A stretch of DNA of 64,000 nt from Pseudomonas sp. ICMP22404 (GTDB lineage: Bacteria > Pseudomonadota > Gammaproteobacteria > Pseudomonadales > Pseudomonadaceae), in contig NZ_VCNG01000009.1 in NCBI RefSeq assembly GCF_006227205.1, positions 186,001 through 250,000 on the forward strand, in the 5' to 3' direction. The notes below the pieces were generated by a model. It was not told the origin of the DNA, did no database searches, and saw only the letters and a program-made list of their open reading frames with translations. Both the position numbers and the translations under genes were made by a program. Each line of letters starts with the position of its first letter. Position 1 is the first letter of the stretch. Positions 37,013 to 45,426 of the stretch are shown in pieces.

Positions 37013-38070
37013 CAGCGCGGCTCCTCAGCCAATAACGTGCTCAGGTGGCTGGCAACACGCTCGGGGTTCAGTCGCGTAAAGCACAAGGGCTGCTCGCGTT
37101 TCAGGTCAAACCGACGGGCATCTTCGGCGGTCGGCGGATAAGTGCATTGTTTCTGCATGCAGGGCGCACAGGGGAAATCGCTGGCGAGATGGATCTGGCC
37201 CTTGCCATAGGCGCCGGTCAACACCGGGTTGGTGGGACCGAGCAGCGAGATAGTCGGCACGTCCAAGGCGGCAGCCAGGTGACCGAGGCCAGTATCAACC
37301 GCCACACAAGCCTGGGCCCCGGCCAGTACCTTGCCCATCCCGCCCAGGTTCAGTTTCGGCAACACCAGGGCATTGCGCAGCCCTTTGGCGATACGTTCGG
37401 CCCGGGCTTTTTCCAGCGGACTGCCCCACGGCAACTTCACCACCACGCCGAACTGGCCCATGCGCTCGGTGAGCTGGCGCCAATACAACTCCGGCCAGTG
37501 TTTGGATTCCCAAGTCGTGCCATGCAGGAATACCACATAAGGATAGGCGCGCGGCAGCTCCACCAGACGATCGACGTTCAAGCCGTAGTTGCCCAGGGTC
37601 TGGGGTAAGTCATAGCCCAGCGCCACGGCGAACAATTGTCGCACGCGCTCAACCGCATGCTGACCGCGCGCCACCGCCAGGCGACGGGAATAGAAGCGCG
37701 CCGCCAGGGGCTCACGGGCCGAATTTTTATCCAGACCGGCCACCGGAGCCTTGACGTAGCGGGTCAGCCAGGCACTTTTCAGCAGGCCCTGGGCATCAAT
37801 CACTAGGTCATACCGTTCGGCGCGCATGCTCTGCTTGAAGCGTCGCCACTCGCCGCTCTTGATGGTTTGCCAGAGGTTCTTGCGCCAACGACGGATCGCC
37901 ACCGGGATGACCTTGCCCACGGCCGGGTGCCAGGTCGGAATCTCGGCGAAACCTTCTTCCACCACCCAATCGAAACGGATACCGGGAATCGCCCGCGCCG
38001 CGTCGGTCAACGCCGGCAGCGTGTGGACCACATCGCCCAGCGAAGAGGTCTTGATCAGCAATACCCGCAA
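37012..38070 (-). CDS. waaC: LPS heptosyltransferase I WaaC
   Basis: A GT9 enzyme of about 352 residues that transfers heptose from ADP-heptose to Kdo. It begins L-R-V-L-L-I-K-T-S-S-L-G-D-V-V-H-T-L-P-A, the standard WaaC start, using TTG at 38070 one base after the waaF stop; extending to ATG 38115 would run back into waaF. The C-terminal acceptor/donor region has D-T-G-L-G-H-L-A-A-A and L-G-P-T-N-P. Member of the coupled waaF-to-kinase operon. Confidence 0.94.
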   Translation of the reverse strand: MRVLLIKTSSLGDVVHTLPALTDAARAIPGIRFDWVVEEGFAEIPTWHPAVGKVIPVAIRRWRKNLWQTIKSGEWRRFKQSMRAERYDLVIDAQGLLKSAWLTRYVKAPVAGLDKNSAREPLAARFYSRRLAVARGQHAVERVRQLFAVALGYDLPQTLGNYGLNVDRLVELPRAYPYVVFLHGTTWESKHWPELYWRQLTERMGQFGVVVKLPWGSPLEKARAERIAKGLRNALVLPKLNLGGMGKVLAGAQACVAVDTGLGHLAAALDVPTISLLGPTNPVLTGAYGKGQIHLASDFPCAPCMQKQCTYPPTAEDARRFDLKREQPLCFTRLNPERVASHLSTLLAEEPR

Positions 38071-38071
38071 C

Positions 38072-39106
38072 TTACTGGACCTCCACGGGGGTGCCCTGCA
38101 AACGTGCCAGGGCATCGTTCACCGACGGCGGCATGAGCTGACGCAGACAGTTGTAATGACCGAAGCGGCAGGTACGGTCGAAGCACGGGCTGCACTCGAT
38201 GCCCAGGCGCACGACTTCGACCTTGTCAGCCAGTGGCGGCGTAAAGCCCGGCGAGGTGGAGCCGTAAACGGCAACCAACGGGCGGTTCAGGGCAGCGGCT
38301 ACGTGCATCAGCCCGGAATCGTTGGACACCACCGAATCGGCGCAGGACAACAGGTCGATGGCCTCCGCCAGAGACGTGTTACCGCTGAGGTTTACCGACT
38401 CTTCCCGCAGGCCCGGAATCAGCCGCGAGCGGATGTCTTCGCCCACCGAGTGATCGTTTTTCGAACCGAACAGCCAGACTTGCCAACCTTCGCGGATCTT
38501 CGCTTCGGCCACCTGGGCGTAATGATCCGCCGGCCAACGCTTGGATTCGCCGAACTCGGCACCGGGGCACAGCGCCAACACCGGGCGGTCCAGGCTCAGG
38601 CCGAACTTGGCCAGCGCCGCTTCGCGGGTCACCGGGTCGATCTGCAAGTCGGGGCGCGGATAGGGCTTGGGCAACTCGGTACCCGGCGCGTAGGCCAGGG
38701 CCATGAAACGCTCGATCATCAACGGATAGCGGTCTTTGTCCAGCGTACGCACATCGTTGAGCAGGCCATAGCGGAACTCGCCGCGCCAGCCGGTACGCTT
38801 GGGGATGCCGGCGAAGAACGGCACCAATGCGGACTTCAACGAGTTGGGCAACAGGATCGCCTGGTCATACTGACCGGCCAGGGACTTACCGATGCGCCTG
38901 CGGGTCGCCAGCTCCAGCACACCGTGACCGAGCGGAAAGCTCAAGGCCTTGCGTACTTGCGGCATGCGTTCCAGGATCGGTCGGCTCCACTCGGGGGCCA
39001 GGACGTCGATCTCGCATTGCGGGTGGAGCTGCTTCAGACACTGGAACAGTGTCTGCGCCATCACCATGTCACCGACCCAACTGGGCCCAACGATCAGAAT
39101 ATTCAT
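38072..39106 (-). CDS. waaF: LPS heptosyltransferase II WaaF
   Basis: A 344-residue GT9 enzyme that adds heptose II to heptose I. It starts M-N-I-L-I-V-G-P-S-W-V-G-D-M-V-M-A-Q, then has C-P-G-A-E-F-G-E-S-K-R-W-P and S-N-D-S-G-L-M-H-V-A-A-A, all typical WaaF. ATG at 39106. It opens the minus-strand operon waaF-waaC-waaG-waaP-wapP-wapQ-double kinase. In P. aeruginosa ilvE lies upstream; here only REPINs separate it from glnE. Confidence 0.95.
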   Translation of the reverse strand: MNILIVGPSWVGDMVMAQTLFQCLKQLHPQCEIDVLAPEWSRPILERMPQVRKALSFPLGHGVLELATRRRIGKSLAGQYDQAILLPNSLKSALVPFFAGIPKRTGWRGEFRYGLLNDVRTLDKDRYPLMIERFMALAYAPGTELPKPYPRPDLQIDPVTREAALAKFGLSLDRPVLALCPGAEFGESKRWPADHYAQVAEAKIREGWQVWLFGSKNDHSVGEDIRSRLIPGLREESVNLSGNTSLAEAIDLLSCADSVVSNDSGLMHVAAALNRPLVAVYGSTSPGFTPPLADKVEVVRLGIECSPCFDRTCRFGHYNCLRQLMPPSVNDALARLQGTPVEVQ

Positions 39107-39214
39107 GTGTTTTCCAAAAACGATACGGGGAGGCCTACGCCTCCCCGCCTCGAGAATCACTGTGGCCCAGGTCGTTGCCTTCTGCCTTCAATCTACAACA
39201 CATCACAAATCCAT

Positions 39215-39304
39215 TGTGGGAGCGAGCCTGCTCGCGATGAGGCCGGCACAGTCAACATCAATGCCGCCTGACACTCCGCCTTCGCGAGCAGGCTCGCTCC
39301 CACA
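39215..39304. repeat. REPIN, copy 1 of a tandem pair
   Basis: TGTGGGAGCGAGCCTGCTCG at 39215 and its reverse complement ending at 39304 enclose GATGAGGCCGGCACAGTCAA-type spacer DNA. Total 90 bp. Confidence 0.92.
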
Positions 39305-39348
39305 GGGGTCTTCATCTACCCCAAATACATCAAACACCACAAATCCAG

Positions 39349-39438
39349 TGTGGGAGCGAGCCTGCTCGCGATGAGGCCGGCACCGTCAACATCAATGCCG
39401 CCTGACACTCCGCTTTCGCGAGCAGGCTCGCTCCCACA
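39349..39438. repeat. REPIN, copy 2 of a tandem pair
   Basis: Another 90-bp REPIN, identical to the first apart from about two bases (GCACCGTCAA against GCACAGTCAA, and CGCTTTCG against CGCCTTCG), starting 44 bp after it. Near identity implies a recent duplication or continuing gene conversion. Confidence 0.92.
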
Positions 39439-39446
39439 TTCAATAC

Positions 39447-42386
39447 TCAGCTCAATCCCAGCTCACGCCAGATCCGCAATACCTGTCGGCGCTCATCCAC
39501 AAACTGGTCGCCGGTAATTACCCCGGCCTCTTTCTGCAAGGCCTGGCGGTGGGCGGCGGAGCGGTAGGCTTTATAGGCCTCGCGCAGCAGGGTGGCATCT
39601 TCGGGCGGCATCAGGCCAACCTCTTGCAACCCCTCCAGGATACGGATGTTATCGGTGTAGCGCGCCAGCGATGGGTGTTCCTCGGACCACGCCAGGGCGG
39701 CGTATTGCACCATAAATTCAATATCGACGATACCTCCGGCATCCTGCTTGAGATCGAAGGGTGCCGTGGCCTCGAAAGCGTTTGGTGCGGTCCCGGCGGC
39801 CGTGGCCTTGCTACCCAGGTTATCGCGCATCTTGGCCCGCATCTCGCTGACCTCCTGGCGCAACGTCGGCAGGTCGCGTTTGCGCCCCAGCACCTGGGCC
39901 CGGACTTTCTCGAAGGCCTGGCCCACATCCTGGCTGCCCACCAATACCCGGGCCCGCACCAGTGCCTGGTGCTCCCAGGTCCAGGCTTCATTCTCCTGAT
40001 ATCGGGCAAATGCCCCAAGGGAACTGACCAGCAACCCCGACGCCCCGGACGGCCGCAGGCGCATGTCCACTTCATATAGCTGACCGGAGTTGGTCTGGGC
40101 CGTCAGCAAATGGATGATCCGCTGACCCAGCCGGGTGAAGAACTGCGCACCGTCGATGGGCTTGGCCCCGTCGGTTTCCGCCTGGGGGTCGCCGTCGTGG
40201 ATGAACACCAGGTCCAGATCGGAACCATGCCCCAATTCCAGACCGCCGACTTTCCCATAACCGACAATAATGAAGCCGGGATCGCACAGGCTGCCGTCCG
40301 TGCGCGACGGTACGCCATGCTTGGCCGCCGTCTGGCGCCAGGCCAGGGCCAGGACTTGTTCGAGAATCGCCTCGGCCAGCCAGGTCAGGTAATCGCTGAC
40401 CTTCATCAACGGCAGGCTGCCGGCGATTTCCGACGCAGCCACCCGCAACCGGTGCGCCAGTTTGAAATGCCGCAGGGCCTCCATCTGTTGCTCCAGGTCA
40501 TCCTCGGGAATCCGCGTCAGGCGCTCGCGCAACTCCGCCGCCAATTCCGGCGCCAACGGCGGCTTGAACAGACGACCTTCATTGAGCAACTCATCCAGCA
40601 GCAAGGGGAAACGGGTGATCTGCTCGGCGATCCACGGGCTCGCCGCGCACAGCGTCAGCAAGCGCCGCAGGGCGCCGGGGTTTTCCGTCAACAGCACCAG
40701 ATAGGCCGAACGACGGGCCACTGCCTCCACCAAGGGCAATACCCGTTCAAGCACCAGGTTTGGATCGGCATGTTCCACCGCCTGGGCCAGCAGGCGCGGA
40801 ATGAATGCATCCAGACGTTCACGCCCCAGGCGCTGCATGGCGCGCAATTGCGGACTGGTGCGCAGGACGGCCAGGGCCTTCAGCGCCTTGGGCGCATCGA
40901 CGAAACCACCCTCCTCCAACTGGCGGCACGCGGCCTCTTCGTCCTGGCTGTCTTCCCATAACGGCAACCACTCACCGCCCACCACCACTTCGCTTTCGCT
41001 GCCCTCTTCTTCATCCGGATCAGCGATGACCTGACCAAAATGCCAGGCCACGCGCCCACGCCAATACATCAATTGCTCGTGGAACGCCCGCCAGTCGGCA
41101 AAGCCCAGCATGAATGCAATGCGCGCCTGATCCTGGGGGCTGTCCGGCAACATCTGGGTCTGGCGGTCGGCGATGGCCTGGATCGCATGCTCGGTGTACC
41201 GCAGGAATTCATAGCCCTGACGCAGCTCGTCGATCACTTTGGCAGGTAGATAACCTTGGCCTTCCAGGGTGCCCAGCACTTTCAGCAACGGGCGCTGTTG
41301 CAGGCTCAGGTCGCGCCCGCCATGGATCAACTGGAACGCCTGGGCAATGAACTCCACTTCACGGATACCGCCCGCCCCCAACTTGATGTTGTCGGCCATG
41401 CCTTTGCGCCGCACTTCCTGCTGGATCAGTTGCTTCATGGTGCGCAGCGCTTCGATGGCGGAAAAATCCAGGTAACGGCGATAAACGAACGGACGCAGCA
41501 TGTCGAGCAACTGCGCACCCGCCACCTGGTCGCCCGCCACCACCCGCGCCTTGATCATCGCGTAGCGTTCCCAGTCGCGCCCCTGATCCTGGTAATACTG
41601 CTCCAGGGCGTTGAAGCTCAGCACCAGCGCACCGGCCGAGCCGTAGGGGCGCAAACGCATGTCGACGCGGAACACGAAACCGTCGACGGTTATCAGGTCC
41701 AGGGCCTTGATCAGGCGCTGACCAACGCGGATGAAGAATTCCTGGTTATCCAACGGCCGCTTCACGCCAACGGTTTCACCGCCCTCGGGATAGGCGAAGA
41801 TCAGGTCGATGTCCGACGACAGGTTCAACTCCACCGCGCCCAGCTTGCCCATGCCCAGGATGACCATGTGCTGCGGGGCGCCGCTGCGCCGGCCGGTGGG
41901 CGTGCCGAATTGCTGGCAGAGACGCTGGTACAGCCATCGGTAGGCTTGGTCGATGCAGGCATCGGCCATGTCCGAAAGATCGCGGCAAGTCTGGACGAGG
42001 TCGGCCTTGCGGTTCAGGTCGCGCCAGATGATCCGCACCTGCTGGCGGGTACGCTGGCGGCGCAGGACGCGCCCCAGTTCATCCTCACTTTCGGCGGCCT
42101 GCACCGCCGCACCGATCTGCGCGCACATTTCGCCGGCGGCCAGGCTGCGGTCCAGTTCGCCACCGCGCACCAGTTCCAGTAGCATCGACGGTTCACGGAG
42201 GCTCTGCTCGATGACAAAATCACTGGCGGCCGCGACGCGATGGAACTCCTCCCAGCGATCAGGCGTCCAGGTGGACAGCTCGAGATCGTCGCCCACCAAG
42301 GCAACTGCCGCACGGAACGACTGCTCGGCACGGCTGACCAATGACTGGAGAATTGCCGGGATTTCGGCAAGCAGAGGCAGGCTCAT
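39447..42386 (-). CDS. glnE: Glutamine synthetase adenylyltransferase/deadenylase GlnE
   Basis: A 979-residue bifunctional regulator that adds AMP to, or removes it from, glutamine synthetase in response to PII and glutamine. It contains two nucleotidyltransferase domains: S-S-D-I-D-L-I-F in the N-terminal (deadenylase) half at about residue 190 and G-S-D-L-D-L-V-F in the C-terminal (adenylylase) half at about residue 720, each followed by its helical domain. Length is normal. Divergent from aceE, with a 383-bp gap between. Confidence 0.96.
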   Translation of the reverse strand: MSLPLLAEIPAILQSLVSRAEQSFRAAVALVGDDLELSTWTPDRWEEFHRVAAASDFVIEQSLREPSMLLELVRGGELDRSLAAGEMCAQIGAAVQAAESEDELGRVLRRQRTRQQVRIIWRDLNRKADLVQTCRDLSDMADACIDQAYRWLYQRLCQQFGTPTGRRSGAPQHMVILGMGKLGAVELNLSSDIDLIFAYPEGGETVGVKRPLDNQEFFIRVGQRLIKALDLITVDGFVFRVDMRLRPYGSAGALVLSFNALEQYYQDQGRDWERYAMIKARVVAGDQVAGAQLLDMLRPFVYRRYLDFSAIEALRTMKQLIQQEVRRKGMADNIKLGAGGIREVEFIAQAFQLIHGGRDLSLQQRPLLKVLGTLEGQGYLPAKVIDELRQGYEFLRYTEHAIQAIADRQTQMLPDSPQDQARIAFMLGFADWRAFHEQLMYWRGRVAWHFGQVIADPDEEEGSESEVVVGGEWLPLWEDSQDEEAACRQLEEGGFVDAPKALKALAVLRTSPQLRAMQRLGRERLDAFIPRLLAQAVEHADPNLVLERVLPLVEAVARRSAYLVLLTENPGALRRLLTLCAASPWIAEQITRFPLLLDELLNEGRLFKPPLAPELAAELRERLTRIPEDDLEQQMEALRHFKLAHRLRVAASEIAGSLPLMKVSDYLTWLAEAILEQVLALAWRQTAAKHGVPSRTDGSLCDPGFIIVGYGKVGGLELGHGSDLDLVFIHDGDPQAETDGAKPIDGAQFFTRLGQRIIHLLTAQTNSGQLYEVDMRLRPSGASGLLVSSLGAFARYQENEAWTWEHQALVRARVLVGSQDVGQAFEKVRAQVLGRKRDLPTLRQEVSEMRAKMRDNLGSKATAAGTAPNAFEATAPFDLKQDAGGIVDIEFMVQYAALAWSEEHPSLARYTDNIRILEGLQEVGLMPPEDATLLREAYKAYRSAAHRQALQKEAGVITGDQFVDERRQVLRIWRELGLS

Positions 42387-42593
42387 GGTCTATCCTTGAT
42401 CGGCGCAGGAAAGGCTGGATGTAGTGTTTTTTCAAAAGCCACTACCTGATTGACTGTCGAACAAAGATGATAAATAGCTGAAAATCTGATTTTATTGGCA
42501 GTCGCCATCAAGTTTTTACCTGTTCGAGTTAGCAAAAGACCAACAGTAACGATTATTCTCACAACGAAACGAGGGGCCAAAAGCCTTTCATGT

Positions 42594-42606
42594 GTAGTTT
42601 TACTAC
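42594..42606. promoter_or_regulatory. Candidate operator 1 upstream of aceE
   Basis: GTAGT-TTT-ACTAC, a perfect 5+3+5 palindrome of the size and symmetry bound by GntR/FadR-type regulators such as PdhR. Together with operator 2 the 15-base GTGTAGTTTTACTAC and its exact reverse complement form an inverted repeat. Confidence 0.6.
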
Positions 42607-42645
42607 TCGTCTATACATCCGAGAGGCTGAAACAGCCGACGATTT

Positions 42646-42658
42646 GTAGTAAAACTAC
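42646..42658. promoter_or_regulatory. Candidate operator 2 upstream of aceE
   Basis: GTAGT-AAA-ACTAC, the mirror of operator 1. The centres lie 52 bp apart, close to five turns of B-DNA, so a dimer of dimers could loop the DNA. It is 112 bp before the aceE start. Confidence 0.6.
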
Positions 42659-42769
42659 ACGCCGCCGAAACAACCTTCGGCAATCCAAGAATTTTATACC
42701 GTCTGCCCACAAGGCCAGTCGCAAACTCAGGCAACCGATTCTGGTAGCCTTTCCGCCCTGGAGCAAGCC

Positions 42770-45415
42770 ATGCAAGACCTCGATCCCGTCGAAACCCAGG
42801 AATGGCTGGACGCCCTGGAATCGGTTCTCGACAAAGAAGGCGAAGACCGTGCTCATTATCTGATGACCCGTATGGGCGAACTCGCAACCCGCAGCGGTTC
42901 GCAACTGCCCTACGCCATCACCACGCCGTACCGCAACACGATCCCCGTTACCCACGAAGCACGCATGCCTGGCGACCTGTTCATGGAACGCCGCATTCGC
43001 TCGCTGGTACGCTGGAACGCGTTGGCCATGGTCATGCGCACCAACCTGAAAGATTCTGACCTGGGCGGTCACATCTCCAGCTTCGCTTCCAGCGCGACGC
43101 TGTATGACATCGGCTTCAACTACTTCTTCCAGGCCCCGACCGACGAACACGGCGGCGACCTGATCTACTTCCAGGGTCACGCATCGCCAGGCGTCTACGC
43201 CCGTGCGTTCATGGAAGGTCGTATCTCCGAAGATCAGATGAACAACTTCCGCCAGGAAGTGGACGGCAACGGCCTGTCTTCGTACCCGCACCCTTGGCTG
43301 ATGCCTGACTTCTGGCAGTTCCCGACCGTTTCGATGGGTCTGGGCCCGATCCAGGCGATCTACCAGGCGCGCTTCATGAAGTACCTGGAAGCCCGCGGCT
43401 TCATCCAGCCAGGCAAGCAGAAAGTCTGGTGTTTCATGGGCGACGGCGAGTGCGACGAGCCGGAATCCCTGGGGGCGATCTCCCTGGCCGGCCGCGAGAA
43501 GCTGGACAACCTGATCTTCGTCATCAACTGCAACCTGCAGCGCCTCGACGGCCCGGTTCGCGGCAACGGCAAGATCATCCAGGAACTCGAAGGCGTGTTC
43601 CGTGGCGCCCAGTGGAACGTCAACAAGGTCATCTGGGGCCGTTTCTGGGACCCACTGCTGGCCAAGGACGTCGACGGTATCCTGCAACGTCGCATGGACG
43701 AAGTCATCGACGGCGAATACCAGAACTACAAGGCCAAGGACGGCGCGTTCGTCCGCGAGCACTTCTTCAATACCCCTGAACTCAAGGCCATGGTTGCCGA
43801 TCTGTCCGACGACGAGATCTGGAAACTCAACCGTGGCGGCCACGACCCGTACAAGGTCTACGCAGCGTACCACCAGGCGGTCAACCACAAAGAACAGCCG
43901 ACCGTCATCCTGGCCAAGACCATCAAGGGTTATGGCACCGGTGCCGGCGAAGCGAAGAACACTGCGCACAACACCAAGAAAGTCGATGTCGACAGCCTGA
44001 AGCTGTTCCGCGATCGCTTCGACATTCCGGTGAAGGACAGCGAGCTGGAAAACCTGCCGTTCTTCAAACCTGAAGAAGGCAGTGCCGAAGCCCGTTACCT
44101 GGCCGAGCGCCGTGCCGCACTGGGCGGTTTCGTGCCACAGCGTCGCGCCAAGAGCTTCAGCGTTCCGACTCCGCCACTGGACACCCTCAAGGCGATCCTG
44201 GACGGCTCGGGCGACCGTGAAATCTCCACCACCATGGCTTTCGTGCGGATCCTCGCGCAACTGGTCAAGGACAAGGAAATCGGCTCGCGCATCGTTCCGA
44301 TCATTCCGGACGAAGCCCGTACCTTCGGTATGGAAGGCATGTTCCGTCAGTTGGGCATCTACTCGTCCGTCGGCCAGCTCTACGAGCCAGTCGATAAAGA
44401 CCAGGTGATGTTCTACCGCGAAGACAAGAAAGGCCAGATCCTCGAGGAAGGCATCAACGAAGCGGGCGCCATGAGCTCCTTCATTGCCGCCGGTACTTCG
44501 TACTCCAGCCACAACCAGCCGATGCTGCCGTTCTACATCTTCTACTCGATGTTCGGCTTCCAGCGTATCGGCGACCTGGCCTGGGCCGCTGGCGACAGCC
44601 GTACCCGTGGCTTCCTGATCGGCGGCACCGCTGGCCGGACCACGCTGAACGGCGAAGGCCTGCAGCACGAAGACGGCCACAGCCACATGCTGGCCGGCAC
44701 CATCCCGAACTGCCGCACCTACGATCCAACCTACGGCTACGAGCTGGCGGTGATCATCCAGGACGGCATGAAGAAGATGACCGAAGAGCAACAGGACGTC
44801 TTCTACTACATCACCGTGATGAACGAGTCCTACCAGCAGCCAGCCATGCCGGCCGGCGTGGAAGCGGGCATCGTCAAGGGCATGTACCTGCTCGAGGAAG
44901 ACACCCGCGAAGCGGCGCACCACGTCCAGCTGATGGGCTCCGGCACCATCCTGCGCGAAGTGCGTGAAGCGGCGAAGATTCTGCGTGAAGAGTTCAACAT
45001 CGGTGCCGACGTCTGGAGCGTTACCAGCTTCAACGAACTGCGTCGCGACGGCCTGGCCGTAGAACGCAGCAACCGCCTGCACCCTGGCCAGAAGCCGAAA
45101 CTGAGCTACGTCGAAGAGTGCCTGAACGGCCGTAAAGGTCCGGTCATCGCCTCCACCGACTACATGAAGCTGTTCGCCGAGCAGATCCGCCAGTGGGTTC
45201 CTTCCAAGGAATTCAAGGTGCTGGGCACCGACGGTTTCGGCCGTAGCGACAGCCGCAAGAAGCTGCGTCACTTCTTCGAAGTCGACCGTAAGTTCGTTGT
45301 GTTGGCAGCCCTGGAAGCCCTGGCTGACCGTGGCGATATCGAACCAAAAGTGGTGGCCGAAGCCATCGCCAAGTTCGGCATCGATCCGGAAAAACGCAAC
45401 CCACTGGACTGCTGA
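42770..45415 (+). CDS. aceE: Pyruvate dehydrogenase E1 component AceE (homodimeric)
   Basis: The 881-residue thiamin-diphosphate enzyme decarboxylates pyruvate and passes the acetyl group to AceF. It is the homodimeric E. coli type, with the ThDP/Mg motif G-D-G-E-C-D-E-P-E...N-C-N near residues 223-252 and the H-D-E-S-type middle domain (H-E-D-G-H-S-H near 640). Start ATG at 42770 (M-Q-D-L-D-P-V-E). AceF begins 12 bp after its stop, the usual aceEF operon. Note that thiC in the same window makes its cofactor precursor. Confidence 0.97.
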   Translation: MQDLDPVETQEWLDALESVLDKEGEDRAHYLMTRMGELATRSGSQLPYAITTPYRNTIPVTHEARMPGDLFMERRIRSLVRWNALAMVMRTNLKDSDLGGHISSFASSATLYDIGFNYFFQAPTDEHGGDLIYFQGHASPGVYARAFMEGRISEDQMNNFRQEVDGNGLSSYPHPWLMPDFWQFPTVSMGLGPIQAIYQARFMKYLEARGFIQPGKQKVWCFMGDGECDEPESLGAISLAGREKLDNLIFVINCNLQRLDGPVRGNGKIIQELEGVFRGAQWNVNKVIWGRFWDPLLAKDVDGILQRRMDEVIDGEYQNYKAKDGAFVREHFFNTPELKAMVADLSDDEIWKLNRGGHDPYKVYAAYHQAVNHKEQPTVILAKTIKGYGTGAGEAKNTAHNTKKVDVDSLKLFRDRFDIPVKDSELENLPFFKPEEGSAEARYLAERRAALGGFVPQRRAKSFSVPTPPLDTLKAILDGSGDREISTTMAFVRILAQLVKDKEIGSRIVPIIPDEARTFGMEGMFRQLGIYSSVGQLYEPVDKDQVMFYREDKKGQILEEGINEAGAMSSFIAAGTSYSSHNQPMLPFYIFYSMFGFQRIGDLAWAAGDSRTRGFLIGGTAGRTTLNGEGLQHEDGHSHMLAGTIPNCRTYDPTYGYELAVIIQDGMKKMTEEQQDVFYYITVMNESYQQPAMPAGVEAGIVKGMYLLEEDTREAAHHVQLMGSGTILREVREAAKILREEFNIGADVWSVTSFNELRRDGLAVERSNRLHPGQKPKLSYVEECLNGRKGPVIASTDYMKLFAEQIRQWVPSKEFKVLGTDGFGRSDSRKKLRHFFEVDRKFVVLAALEALADRGDIEPKVVAEAIAKFGIDPEKRNPLDC

Positions 45416-45426
45416 GGAGAATTTCC

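Larger units (their letters stand above)
39107..39446. promoter_or_regulatory. waaF promoter region with two REPINs
   Basis: The 340-bp gap holds the two REPINs and, nearer waaF, sequence that must carry the promoter of the LPS operon. It also contains the 3' end side of glnE. No gene is visible; an ilvE homologue, expected here from P. aeruginosa, is not present. Confidence 0.5.
42387..42769. promoter_or_regulatory. Divergent control region glnE / aceE
   Basis: 383 bp without a credible gene, AT-rich next to glnE. It contains the two GTAGT-N3-ACTAC palindromes listed separately; the remainder should hold the aceE and glnE promoters, which I could not place exactly. Confidence 0.55.

Noticed and set aside
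39215..39438. Regular repeats that could suggest a CRISPR array
   Set aside because: They are inverted REP pairs of a family found in many other gaps of the window; no direct repeat-spacer pattern and no cas genes.
42611..45271. An 886-codon open frame on the strand opposite aceE
   Set aside because: It mirrors a highly conserved gene; long antisense frames are expected in GC-rich coding DNA with strong third-position bias. It has no recognisable domain and no ribosome binding site.
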